This document shows positions 44,301 through 55,687 of a stretch of DNA of 64,000 nucleotides, piece after piece. The notes beneath the pieces are model-generated. The model did not search any database and was not told the origin of the DNA. It worked only from the letters and a program-made list of their open reading frames with translations. The stretch covers positions 13,516,001 through 13,580,000 of the forward strand of contig CP075492.1 in assembly GCA_021613535.1 (NCBI GenBank). Direction: 5' to 3'. Numbering within the stretch: position 1 is the stretch's first letter; the number at the start of each line of letters is the position of its first letter. The translations under genes and the position numbers were made by a program. This DNA comes from Adineta vaga (Eukaryota; Rotifera).

Positions 44301-46958
44301 TCAACCATATTAGTTTTCTACTGATCTTTGTGTATATGTGTATACCAAACAAATTTTCAACGCGTAGGAAGGTGAACCTCTCTAAACAGGGCACCTCGGT
44401 TAAGTGGGCAGTTTGGGACTGTCCCATTAGTGCCCATTTAAGGGAGGTTCTACTGTAGTTGTTTTCTTCTAGATTTCAAAGGTCCTTTTACAACTTTCAT
44501 GCCATCGATTCCGATTGTTGCTGATCCATTCACTCGTCAAACTCTTATCTATGCATCAGTTGGAGGTACGACTATTTGCTCAATCAAATCATTCATTATC
44601 GAGATTATTTTAGTGTATATTTTACCACCATTAGTCAATTCTTACGGCAAACTCTATTCTGTCGCTGAACTTATTGCATTCGGTTATGCTAGTTTAGTTA
44701 GTACAGGTGTTCCACCAAACAGTTTTATTGATATGAGATCCTACTATCGTCCTATACCAAGTTAGTTCTCTTTGTCAACGTTCATGTCATATTGAAAATC
44801 ATTCAATTCTAGTCATTGGGAAAAATATACCAACAATAAACACTTCCACGAATAGATTTACTGGAAGTTTTCATACAAATTTTGGTTATTTCCAGACACC
44901 GGATGAAATAGAAGACTCCAATGATCGTGACTATAGCGATAATTATCAAAATGATCGAACTGATTATCGACCATCGTCATATTTTTACAATAGAAATCAT
45001 CATCGACGGCGACCATCCAATCGAAGTAAGTAAACAACGAGTATTCACCATTGAACATGATATATTATATGTAACATGATCAAATCTTGAGATAATTATT
45101 TTCTAAGAAGGTCCATCACAAACAAAAACATCGTCAACGCAACGATCTACTACTACATCTACATCGACGATAGGTAGTTATCACACGAGCACTCGTTTTT
45201 TAAAAATCGTAAAAAAATGATATAAAATATCAAATATATTTAGCAACAACTCGAGCATACAATGATGGCGAAGTTCATCTAACGTTAATTATCGATACAT
45301 TTCGTCCGTATTCAACCTCGGATAAACCAATTGTTTCAGCTAATTATTCATATCCTGGTCCATTGATTGAAGCTTACGAAAATGATACATTGATTATTCG
45401 AGTCATCAATCGACTTAATGTTCCTTCAACAATGCATTGGCACGGAATTCGTCAAATCAATACTCCGGATATGGATGGTGCTGTAGGTGTTACACAATGT
45501 GCTATACCACCTAATCATGAATTAATTTACAAGTTCAAAGCTAATCCAGTAGGAACGTTTTGGTATCATGGACATCTACTTGAACAATACACGGATGGAT
45601 TATATGGACCATTGATTATTCGTCAACGCGATCAACCAAATACTCTATCATATGATAGTGAACACATATTGATGATTGCAGATTGGTATAATAATCGTGC
45701 TCACACTGAATTACTTCCTTGGTATATCAACTCAAATAATCCTGATGGTGTTGAACCAGTTCCAGATGCTATTGTGGTTAATGGAAAGTTTACTCAATCA
45801 TTATTCATATCCTTATCAGGTTCAACTAAAATTCTATTTCGAATTATCAATAGTGCATCATTTTCAATGTATACAGTTTCAGTCGATGGTCTACCATTAC
45901 ATATTGTTGAAGTAGATTCAACAACTACTTCACCTTATACAGTTAGTACATTTAATATTAATGTTGCTCAACGTGTTTCATTTTATATCGATACGAATGA
46001 ACTACATCCAATGTACACTTTATCGAATGCATCATTAACTAATTCATTATTTATGCGAATTCAAGCTATGCTTTCAATGTATCCTGTCGATATTCTCAAC
46101 TATATTCCTCCATATGAACGGCAACGTTATCCATATCCAACATTTTTTAATCCGTTATATCTTCTAATTTTATCACTTGATTCGAATAATTCGACACCAA
46201 CATATTCAGCTAGCGATGCAACACCTACAGTAACAAATAATACGACAACATTAGACACAAATCTTTTAGATGCTCGACCATTACATAGAAATCAGAATGG
46301 AATTCCAGTTGCAACTCACTATTTAAATCTTGTCATTGTATTTGATTTAGGTACTGATGGCGTCAATCATCCATATTTAAATAATGTTACATATACTTCC
46401 GATGCTAATTATATGCATATGAGACCTAATCCAAAGAAGGGAATAACTTCAGATCTATATCAACCATTATTACATCAGATGGCTGAAAAACCGAACGAGT
46501 TACTTATTCCATTACCACGTATTGAAGATAATAATCAACTACCAACAATTCAAAGTGATAAAAATGGCCATTATTTAGTACCATATAAGGCAGTTGTTGA
46601 TATATTTTTGAATAATACCGATGGTGGTGAACATCCGTTCCATTTGCATGGCCATAATTTTTGGATTATCGCAACATCCGATTATCCTGATGCAGGAAAC
46701 TTATATCTCAACGATTATCTTCAACGAGATACTGTTAGTATACCTGCATCAGGTTGGGCAAAAATTCGCTTTGTAGCTGATAATCCCGGTGCTTGGTTCT
46801 TTCATTGTCATATAGAATGGCATATGTCAGCAGGATTAGCTTTAGTTTTTCTTGTTTCGCCCGAACAATTACTCACTAATGGTTATACGATTACACCGGA
46901 ACAAAAACAGCTATGTCAAGCATTAAAACAATTTAATACAAATAATAAAATGAACTAA
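41353..46958 (+). CDS. Membrane-anchored laccase-like multicopper oxidase
   Basis: About eight exons. The first (41353-41432) and second encode a cytosolic tail and a TM anchor (NLWIILLLVITITGIGMAFI); a second hydrophobic segment (SFIIEIILVYILPPLVNS) comes after the intron carrying the transposon. A Ser/Thr-rich linker precedes the catalytic part (from about 45241). All four copper signatures are present: MHWHGI, FWYHGHLL, EHPFHLHGHNFW and WFFHCHIEWHMSAGL. The T1 axial position after HCH(x3)H is Leu, as in many high-potential laccases. It should oxidise phenolic or metal substrates with O2 at the cell surface. Intron 4 splices GTATAT to TTCTAG around a 2.4-kb Tigger element and the frame is restored (QFHFKGPFTTF), so the gene may still work. 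Confidence 0.8.
42063..44455 (+). mobile_element. Tigger/pogo-type DNA transposon, apparently complete
   Basis: A 2,393-bp element bounded by TA target duplications (42061-42062 and 44456-44457). Terminal inverted repeats start CAGTGAAACCTCTCTAACTG on the left and, in reverse complement, CAGTAGAACCTCCCTTAAAT on the right. Sub-terminal regions hold repeated variants of ACCTCTCTTACAAGGGCACC in both orientations. It encodes one transposase with intact reading frame and three introns. TA duplication, CAGT ends and the transposase place it in Tc1/mariner-pogo, Tigger branch. It lies in an intron of the multicopper oxidase gene, in the same orientation. Confidence 0.9.
42442..44203 (+). CDS. Tigger/pogo-type transposase with C-terminal PIP box
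   Basis: Exons 42442-42782, 42836-43161, 43214-43361 and 43456-44203 join in phase (introns 53, 52 and 94 bp), about 520 residues. The N-terminus has a CENP-B/pogo HTH (LSLEKKIMLINDYADGAGVS, ISKGAVYNIL) and a second CENP-B HTH (ISGPLIQEKAREVSESIGIL, GWLEKFKNRH). The DDE domain has the catalytic acids in VYNADETGLFF, LLFLDNAPVHP and VQPLDQGIIRAFK. The C-terminal tail is acidic and ends KQSSITDFFSRV, a match to the PCNA-interacting consensus Q-x-x-I-x-x-F-F. PCNA binding is known for pogo transposase. No stop or frameshift is seen, so it may be active or recently so. Confidence 0.9.
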
Positions 46959-47404
46959 TTTATTTTAAAAATATTTATCTTTTATATTATTTCCATATCT
47001 TAAATATACAAATATCGAAATCGTTTGCTCTATAGATTAACATTATTGGCACATACATATTTTATGCTTTCATTCAGAACCATACATAAATATTCACTTG
47101 TCAGAGAAAGCATAAGCTACTTGAATGATTCTACGTTTGAACTTTACCATTGATATGACAATGCTTTCCGTGTTCTCGCTTTGTATACATTATACTTATG
47201 AATTTCACTAATGACTAAATTTTCTCTACATCAGATAATCACAGTAGTGAGGAGCTTAATTTAATCAAGTATTATGATCAGACAATATCACAATTCTAAA
47301 TTTTCAGACTAAATGACGATATGATAAATACAGCAGAGTTAATCGAGTAGTGAGCTATGAATTAAAAGGTATTAGTGCTACAATAAATATAGTAAAGTTT
47401 TATT
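46959..47404. other. Intergenic, nothing recognised
   Basis: AT-rich 3' flank of the multicopper oxidase gene. No coding pattern. Confidence 0.4.
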
Positions 47405-47610
47405 CTAAAGAATCTTTCGCACTTCTTGAAGTCTATCGATCATATCACGAAAGCGAGTTGAATTCTCTTTCATACTCACGGCAGCATGCGCTTCCACCTG
47501 CTGACGAGCTTCTTCCGCGATATGTCCGATTCAATAGGTGCTGATTTAAATCTGCAATGTAGAAAAAATTTTGACAACCTTCGCATCGTAAAACACCAAT
47601 AGGCTTAGTT
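47405..47610 (-). pseudogene. B-box-like zinc finger plus coiled-coil fragment, frameshifted
   Basis: One frame reads GVLRCEGCQNFFYIADLNQH and then LLNR, resembling the second half of a B-box-type zinc finger. The natural continuation, GHIAEEARQQVEAHAAVSMK and RFRDMIDRLQEVRKIL, is in another frame, so a frameshift lies near 47520. The order finger-coiled-coil is that of the TRIM/B-box-NHL proteins common in bdelloids. It ends with a stop at 47405. A relic. Confidence 0.45.
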
Positions 47611-47620
47611 CATGTCACAT

Positions 47621-48610
47621 AAGTTATTGCTACGGCCTTTGACATTTGTGTGTGTTTCAAAATGTTCGTTATCGTCAATAACGATGCCATTCTTTCCAAA
47701 CAACATACTTATGAATAATTCTATGTTGGAAAAAACGTTATACTTTTTTAATAATGACAGAATTGAAGAAGAACAAAGAAAAAGAAACCTATTGTCGCAT
47801 GAAATTGTTGAAAGCACGCGCCACTATTTACTTAATATATCATATTCATAGTATAAACAGGGATTGCTTTTACACTAGAGATGTCCATTACCTCTAAAAT
47901 TGCGCAAAAAACTATGCCATGTCACTTTGCCTCTTAGCTGCTGCAAAGTTCGAGACCATCTTAACAGTGAAGGTCCGGACGAAGATATTGTACTTATATA
48001 CGTAATCGGTATATTTAACTTGTCTCAAAGAGACATCTTTTTATATCTTCATCTAAGTTATTAACTGTTATTTTTTCATTTGAAAAATACAATAGTAGAA
48101 ATGGAAACGCTATAGATACAACTAATTTGGACTAGCAATCATATTGTTTCGCATACAACTATTTACATATCGGAGATTACTTCTTTTCAATAAGAATAAA
48201 AAACTCAGTTGCAACCTAAAATAGGCTGACCTTCCGATTTTCTGGTTATATCCGTCAAGACATTGTATTAAACTAGAAATATGAGTTCCTCTTTAATTTC
48301 TATCAATTTGTTCATACACATTAACTTTGTCAATTTCATGATTAGATCATAAATACAGTAAGGATGTGTATGAGCATAAAAGTATTTTTTTTATAGAATT
48401 CAGAGTTGAAGTTGAAAGGTTTATTGCATGTTAATAATCATTCATCCTATGATTAATGTTTTTATGATACTCTTTTTACGATTCAGATGTTTTGCACTGA
48501 AGAGAGAAGCTTCAATGACGCATGAATGTCCTTTTTCTCAACATTGTCGATGCTATAAAATGAGTCGATATATACGTTAGATTAACTTTTCTTAGAATAA
48601 CGAAAGTAAA
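47621..48610. other. Intergenic, nothing recognised
   Basis: About 1 kb of AT-rich spacer with only chance frames. Confidence 0.4.
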
Positions 48611-49066
48611 ATGATAGTTCATCATAAAATAATATTATTCGGTTTTCTATTAAGTAAATTGTATGAGAATATAATGTACATATTCAATGATTTATACGAT
48701 TATTTTAGTTTTCAATGTGCAAGTGATTAATAGTCTGGACTGTTTCGTGTGCGCACTTTGCAATGAACCATTCAATGAAAACAATGCTAATATAACAACG
48801 GTTCCTGATAATGGAGGTTTCTCTTGTTTTGTAAGATTGCTTTTCCTTGTTACGATTCATATAAATTTTCATTCAAAAAAAAATAGAAAAGCAAAGTCGC
48901 TACTATAGTGGCACGAGGTGCAATAACAAACTGCAAATCATCAAGTCTTCTCAATAATGGTGTATGGTGTTGCGAATCAAATAGGTGTAATACTGCTACA
49001 AGAGTAATATTAACAGATATATCTATTTTCAGCATGATTTTAATGGTTATTAAACCGTTCTTTTAA
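48611..49066 (+). CDS. Ly6/uPAR (three-finger) domain protein, probably GPI-anchored
   Basis: Exons 48611-48653, 48709-48830 and 48887-49066 join in phase (55- and 56-bp introns), about 115 residues. The signal peptide is MIVHHKIILFGFLLIF. The mature part starts LDCFVCALCNEPFNENN and finishes with VWCCESNRCNTA, the C-C-x4-C-N signature of the Ly6/uPAR fold. A hydrophobic C-terminus (SIFSMILMVIKPFF) suits a GPI-attachment signal. The Cys count is reduced relative to textbook three-finger proteins. It is presumably exposed at the cell surface. A second copy lies just downstream. Confidence 0.75.
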
Positions 49067-49225
49067 ATTTATCTTTATTCTTTTTTTCTCTGTACGTTAC
49101 TATCATCAACAATAAATTCAATCTTTAAATATATTCTTTATGTTGTATTTTATCTCGACATGTGCGAGAGTATTTGCATAAGATATGCGTATTATTGCAC
49201 AATGTAACTTAACATACACAGTAAA

Positions 49226-49545
49226 ATGGTTATTTTTCGTCACGTAATATGGATTTGTCTTCTAATTGAGTATATTGAATAATAACATCTAAGATTGTTT
49301 TAGTGTTGAATATAGAGTTGAGTAATGGTTTGGATTGCTACGTATGCGTAAATTGCAATGATCGATTCAATAAAAATGATCCTACTATACAGATACAAAC
49401 AACCAACCAACAGCTCAAATGCTGGATGCATGATAAGAAAGGTTTTCTCCTTGAAAATATTGATATTAATTCTGACGAAATAGAAAAAGAAAGCTTGCTT
49501 CAATGTCAATCGAACTGTAATGGATACTTGCAAACGCGTTGGTGA
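49226..49545 (+). pseudogene. Second Ly6/uPAR-like copy, incomplete
   Basis: A signal-peptide-like start (MVIFRHVIWICLLI) is followed by a candidate 34-bp intron and then LDCYVCVNCNDRFNKNDP, closely matching the N-terminal finger of the upstream gene. The splice phases do not fit (exon 1 would leave two bases where one is needed), and the frame ends at 49543 without the C-C-x4-C-N motif or GPI tail. It looks like a tandem duplicate that has decayed, or whose last exon I could not locate. Confidence 0.5.
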
Positions 49546-50140
49546 ACGATATGCGTAGGAACGATGAGCACAAGGCTGTTTACATCCATAATATTCACGA
49601 AAACAAAACAAATCATTAAAAATATGAATCAACATGAATAGAGGAACATATCCATGCTGTTTTTTCTCGATTTTTGCCCATACCCTCATGCTCTTGTGTG
49701 CTCATCTGTTCTTGTACTCGTCGTTCCGATTGCCATTATTACGAACAAGAAATAGTCCATTAAAATCTGGTAAATAAATCTTTAACGATCATCAATACAT
49801 GCGTTTGTCTGTTTTGTAGACGAGTAATTATAATGTCACTGTCAACAAAAATACAGTCAATTGATAGAGAAATTTAATCAACTATCCAAATATATGTTAT
49901 AACTTTGAAATATAATAAATATAGCTTATGCATGTAGATTTTAGATTTATTTCCAGAAAAAAAGAATTGGAATATGAAACAGTGTTACATATAGTGCAAA
50001 GATAGTTTGAAAGAAAAAATACGAATTATCATACAATACATAAGAACAATACCACAAATGTGAATAATTCATTGCTTACACCTGCTCATCGTACTTTTAT
50101 ATACACAAATCAACAGTAATGCAAGTATAGTCAGTGTTCG
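49546..50140. other. Intergenic, nothing recognised
   Basis: AT-rich spacer. A 129-codon antisense frame overlapping the second Ly6 copy has no supporting signature. Confidence 0.4.
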
Positions 50141-50732
50141 TCAAACTTCGTGTTGAATGCTTGACGAACACATTTTTTTCTTAAAAGCGTAAGTGAGAAT
50201 GAGAAATAATATAATAAGAAAAATAAGTGTGCAAACGCCAAATAATGGTAAGGCAATCACTTGACTAGATGATCCAGTCCAACGTATATCATACTTATCA
50301 TTTGAAAATACAAAGCAACGTTGTCGAGAACCGATCTAATAAAAACATAGATATTATATGATTAAATTAATATCAATTGATACTCACTGGATAAGATGTT
50401 AAACTATTTTTATAAGCTAAATAATAGTTACTGAATGGTTCTCGAATATCAGCTAAATATTCTGTGGCATTTAAATCCATAGAACGCACATTTAACGTCC
50501 ATACAGTGTCGTATGATGATTGACTTGAGTGTTGTCCACAACAGTGCTTTGACACAACCGAACTATTAACAATAACACACGATGTTTCTTTATAGGAATT
50601 CCAAAGAATATTGTGCAGATTGATATACACCGCTGAATAAAGCACAACAGCTAGAAATATGCTACACCAGAAATTCACACATAAACTAGCATTGCATCGA
50701 TGTGTTCGATCGACGGAAGATGTCCGATGCAT
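50141..50732 (-). CDS. Two-TM membrane protein with Cys-containing ectodomain
   Basis: Exons 50388-50732 and 50141-50335 join in phase 0 across a 52-bp intron, about 180 residues. Topology: a cytosolic N-terminus with several Cys and Arg residues, TM1 (IFLAVVLYSAVYINLHNI), an ectodomain of about 90 residues with CCGQH and SRQRCFVFSNDKYDIRW, TM2 (VIALPLFGVCTLIFLIILFL) and a short basic tail. The layout, including a Cys motif just before TM2, recalls BK-channel beta subunits (KCNMB) and similar small bdelloid two-TM proteins. This is only topological resemblance; function unassigned. Confidence 0.65.
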
Positions 50733-51082
50733 CCCAAGATTTTGCTTATTTTCGATGGAAATGATGACTAAAAGAGAGTACTGAGAAATAGAGTGGATAG
50801 AATATAGTACTGACCGACTGACCGATGCATGACCTTTTCTCTGACCTAATGTGTTCGTTACTATTGGTTAATTTATGAAAATGATAGAAGCATTCTCAGT
50901 TTGGAAATAGGTCAAATAATTTGATTCGTCTATTGGACTACGAAAAACTACCTGCAGAGAAAGTCAAAATTTTCTCTCTTCTGACCATGCGTGTTTTTCG
51001 CGATAAAACATCGAGAAGAACATAGAAACAAAACAAATGTCAGTCATAGTATTCGAGTGCGTTACATGTGCACTAATTCAAT
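50733..51082. other. Divergent spacer (two-TM gene / P450)
   Basis: 350 bp between two divergent genes; should contain both promoters. No named element. Confidence 0.35.
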
Positions 51083-52662
51083 ATGTTTTCATCAACCTTT
51101 GCAGCTGTAATTTTCTTTCTGATATTATTCTATTATTACGTTAAACGAGTTTATTTTACATTATATGGACCAATTCCTGGTTTATCACCACAATTTCTTC
51201 TTGGAAATTTATTTCAAACAGGTGTGATCGGAAAAAATCGTTCGTTTAATGAAATATTTCTTGATTTAAAATCTAGATTTGGTGATGTATTTCAATATTG
51301 GCTTGGTCCAACACGTATCATTGTTATTAGTCAGTTTGAAGATGTTCAACATATTTATTCTCATCGACACATCTATGATCAAGGAGATATATTTACAGAA
51401 AAAATCAGTCTTGTTAATCCATATGCAATTCTTTGTCTCAAAGGTATTTCAATATTTCATTGAGTTCTTATTGAAAATCAACAAAAAGATGTCTTATTTT
51501 TATAGGATCTGCATTTAAACGGCATAGTAGTATTGTAACGCCATTATTTCGTCGTTATAAAGTAAATGCATATCTCGATACAATAAATGATTGTACAGAT
51601 AAATTATTAAGTCGTTGGAAAAATTCGAATGATGAGTCGAATAAAATTCATTTAAATATGATTGAACAATGTCAACAATTATTACTTTCTATATTTGGTT
51701 TTGTTGCATTTGAATATGATTTACAAACACTTGATGATCAATATAATTATCAAAGAAATGAATTGACAGAAGCATTTCATATTCACCTTGGTGCAGCAGT
51801 ATATGCAATTCAATTACCAATGATTCTCGCCAAACTTTATCTATTAAATCCGACATATCGACGAGCAAAAACAATCATCGATCGATATTTAAATGAAATG
51901 ATTGAACAAGAACTACGTGAAACATCAGACATGCGAACAGCACGAAAGAAAACAAGTTTAATTGCTTCATTAGTGGCTTCCTTACAACAAGATGAAAGCA
52001 TTGAAGAAAAGAAATCAGAAGAAGATAAGAAAGGTCTTTCACGAGCGGAAGTTATTGGAGAAATGCTTTCATTTCTTTCAGCTGGTTATAGTACAACATC
52101 AACATCTCTTGTTTGGTTTATATTTTTTATTAGTAAATATCCAACGATTCAAAAGAAATTAAAAGATGAACTTCTCCAATATGAACAACAATATCTTTCA
52201 ATTGAACAGCTTGATTCATTAGTATATTTAGATTGTGTTTTAAAAGAATTATTTCGTTTTATACCACCTGTTCCTGGAACTGTTCGAACATTAGTTACGA
52301 ATGATCAATTACCTTCCACAGGTTTTCATTTATATAAAGGTGAACAAATTTTTATTTCATTTTATGGTTTAAATCGTGATGCACGTTATTGTCCAGGATC
52401 AATCGATCCAAATCAATTTTATCCTGAACGATTTTTAAATAAAATGGATGAGAAAAATAAGATCGATTCAACTACATTTGGTGGAGGTCATCGACAATGT
52501 ATTGGACAAGATTTTGCAAGACTCGAATTAAAGGCTATCTGTAGTCGGCTGATGCAGCATGTTACGTTTGGTGATGGAGGAGAACAAATTAATGCTGGAG
52601 GATACAAACAAACAGATACAATTTTACCGAAAAATATTGCTGTCACCATAACATTTGATTAG
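51083..52662 (+). CDS. Cytochrome P450
   Basis: Exons 51083-51443 and 51506-52662 (62-bp intron) give about 505 residues. An N-terminal ER anchor (FAAVIFFLILFYYYV) precedes the Pro-rich hinge (YGPIPGLSP). The I-helix reads EMLSFLSAGYSTTSTSLVWF, with the Thr pair but Ser/Tyr instead of the usual acidic residue before them. The K-helix E-x-x-R is in KELFRFIPPVP, the PERF-type segment is FYPERFL, and the heme loop is FGGGHRQCIGQDFA with its Cys ligand. It is a CYP3/CYP4-clan-like monooxygenase of the ER. The loss of the acid may alter proton delivery. Substrate unknown; xenobiotic or fatty-acid oxidation is likely. Confidence 0.9.
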
Positions 52663-53586
52663 GAACCTTTATTTTCATAAAAAATAGCCAGATGTTTTTT
52701 AATTTTTTCTTTATTTTTGTTAACATTTAAAAGGAAAAATTCGAAAATTGACTCATTACTTTTTCCGTATTTGTGACAAGCATAGTTCTTAATTAGAGAA
52801 ATATTCTAGTTGCAACTTTGCGTGTTGTATTCAACATATGAGCAGCAGTATTATTTCCTATTTGAAGCATTGCAAATGTTACTATCATTTTAATAAAGTT
52901 TACTTCCCATATATATCTAAACGATCGAAAATGCAAGTTTTGTTTTTCATGACTTTTGAAATAATGATAATATTACAAGTTTAATACTTCATGGTGTTCA
53001 ATCACATTCTAATTACTTTATTGAATATGAATTATAAAGTTATAATTCGTAGTATTCTATTTATTATCCGATTATTTCAGTAATTGTTTGATAGACGAAA
53101 GATTATTTATTCTTCACATGTTCAAGTTTTTGATGAAAATATCTCAATGAAGGACGATATCTTATCTGAATTTGTTCGATTGTCTTCAAAGTGTTATTAT
53201 TTGTTTACATTTGACTAAATAATGTATATATTTTACATCTCCTATATATCCGCTTTCAGCAAACCACTACAATATGTGTATATGCTTCGAAAAATTGTTT
53301 TACTATATCTCAGAGGTTCTTGGAGTTCGACCATTATTGTTTCTTTAAGAAAAATTGAGGGTGGTATAATAGAATCCGCAATAGAAATTATTCTATGAGG
53401 TTTATTCCCTTGACTTGTTCTTTTATTAAACGTTGGAAATTAACAGAAGTATCATAGAATGGTAAGTGTTACATTTATATTCGATTCTCATGAAATACAA
53501 TCAGATAGAATATAATTATGTGTCTCGATGATATTTATTCGGTTTATTTTACATAAATTTATAAAATTATACTATTGTTTTCATAA
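52663..53586. other. Intergenic, nothing recognised
   Basis: AT-rich spacer of about 0.9 kb. Short chance frames only. Confidence 0.45.
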
Positions 53587-54703
53587 ATGAAAAAGTTGGA
53601 ATCGAGCATTTTGTTCGTTATTCTGTTCATAAGTGAGTTAAAGCAATGTAAAAAAGTATTTCATAATAATTTCTATGAACTTTAGGTATTCAGTCGAACA
53701 ATGCATCACCTATAACAGCTGATCAATTGAAAGCAATTATGCCTCGATGGTCTCGTCCAGAATATTTAGACTATATGAACAGTGCTATGACCGAAGGTGA
53801 AATCAATACATGCGCTAGACAAGCTGCTTTTCTCGCTCAAGTCGCACTCGAAAGTGGACAACTCGTTTACATGGAGGAATTGGCTAGTGGTGAGAACTAT
53901 GAAGGTCGACGTGATCTAGGAAACACTCAACCAGGCGATGGAAAGAAGTTTAAAGGACGTGGACCTCTTCAATTGACCGGTCGTGTTAATTATCTAGCTG
54001 CTGGTTTAGCACTTGGTCTTGATCTGGAAACAAATCCTGAGCAAGTTGCAACACCATCTGTTGCTTTTCGAACGTCTGTATGGTTTTGGAACAATCGTAA
54101 ACTCAATTCTCTTGCTGATCAAAATACACTTGCTGCTTTTCAACAAATATCGAGAAAAATAAATGGCATTCCACCAAATCACGAAGCCGACAGAGAAAAG
54201 TATTGGGAAACGGCAGCAAACACTATGGGTTGTACATCAGTAACATAAACTACTGTATGTACTATTTCCGTAGTTTTATCATCAGTATATTCGCATAAGT
54301 TTTTAATTTTTAGTCATCATCAACATCTAGACGTGTTTCAACTATCACAGCCCCACCCAAAACATTACCATCGAGAACAACACCCAGTACTACAATTCCC
54401 ATTGTATCAACAACATCAATTGAAACAACAGTACCAACTGTGACAACGGTGCCAGTCGTCACATCCACATCTATTGTGACTGATCCACCCATAGTAACAG
54501 ATCCACCTGTTGTGAACAATCCACCCACAGTAACAGATCCTTCAATAGAAGATCCAGAACCGGTAGATCCAGAAACTCCGTCGTATGAGGATGGGGATGT
54601 TGGTGGCACAGATTACGACGAGCGTAAGCGTCGAAGACGTCATATTATTATTGTGAGTGGAGAAAAGCTAGCTAAAGATGCTGCACAAAAGTTCGTTCAA
54701 TAA
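53587..54703 (+). CDS. Secreted GH19 chitinase with Thr/Pro-rich tail
   Basis: Three exons (53587-53632, 53686-54239, 54314-54703) join in phase, about 330 residues. A signal peptide (SSILFVILFISIQS) leads into a GH19 lysozyme-like fold: INTCARQAAFLAQVALESGQ carries the proposed acid Glu (Leu replaces the usual His before it), followed by YEGRRDLGNTQPGDG and FKGRGPLQLTGRVNYLAAG. The last exon is a mucin-like Thr/Val/Pro repeat (TDPP and TVPTVTTVPV units), ending in a polybasic segment (DERKRRRRHIIIV). If the middle donor (GTAACA) is not used the enzyme ends at 54248. GH19 hydrolyses chitin and is typical of plants and bacteria, so an animal copy may be of lateral origin. Confidence 0.8.
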
Positions 54704-55687
54704 ATTGAAAAGTAAATCTGAATAAAGAGCTTACAAATATTAAATAAGCATTAAATTTTCTATCGCATTTTGTTAATCTGGATGAAATAAAAAATAAACT
54801 TAAGAAATACATAGTTTATTAAGCGTAGCAAAATCGTGTTTTGAAAACTAACACAATCAATGCGCGGAAATTAGAGAAACAAATAAGATTTTATGAAATT
54901 CTAATTCATTTATTAACATTATTTTATCCTACATGATTGTAAAGAGATACACACAAGGAAAGTGGATGATCGAACACTGCTATCAGAAACTGCCGATAAA
55001 CACGCCGAAAGATTTTCTTATGAAAAAAAAGATTCTCCCAATAACATCGTACAATCTATTTTGTGCTTAATCCACAAAAATCAAACGAAGAGAATTGCGA
55101 TATTACAAAAGAAAGAGTATGTTGTTAATGACTATACTGATGTGATAGTCTCTCGTATGAGGGGATGTATAACAATTCTAACCATCGAACAGATCGTAGG
55201 CCGAATGAATAATTAAACGAGACTCAGGTCACGTCAAAGAATCCTACCCGGAATGGACTGTATAAAAATGAATAATGATGAATATAAATGGAGGGAGAGT
55301 AATATGTGATGATATGAGTGTTTTATTCGATGAAATAACATTCGACAGACAGAAAAGAAAGAAAACACATACAGAAGTTAGCGTCATGGTGCGACATCTT
55401 ATGACGCAAATCACCGTTATGATGTCGTATACATGATCATATAATGAATCATGATTATAACTGTAGTTCCTACCGACATTATTTACATTCTTGACGATTC
55501 GAATAGCAAGTTTCATCTTGCAGAAAGGGAAGAAAAACAAATAATGATATTGGTACATTGATAGTGAATCATAATGACGTTTTGCTTCTCTGCCTTTTTC
55601 GAGTGGTACATACGTAGACTATAAAATTGTGTGACTCGGATTATATTCCTAAATTTCAAACACATTACATTATCGTTAACAATATCA
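54704..55687. other. Intergenic, nothing recognised
   Basis: About 1 kb; no supported gene. Short frames at 54962-55216 and on the opposite strand have no family features. Confidence 0.4.

Noticed and set aside
49300-49689. 129-codon minus-strand frame
   Set aside because: Antisense to the Ly6-like copy; no start context, motif or splice support.
54310-54609. Gly/Val/Thr-rich antisense frame
   Set aside because: It mirrors the repetitive Thr/Pro-coding exon of the chitinase gene; repeats create open antisense frames by chance.
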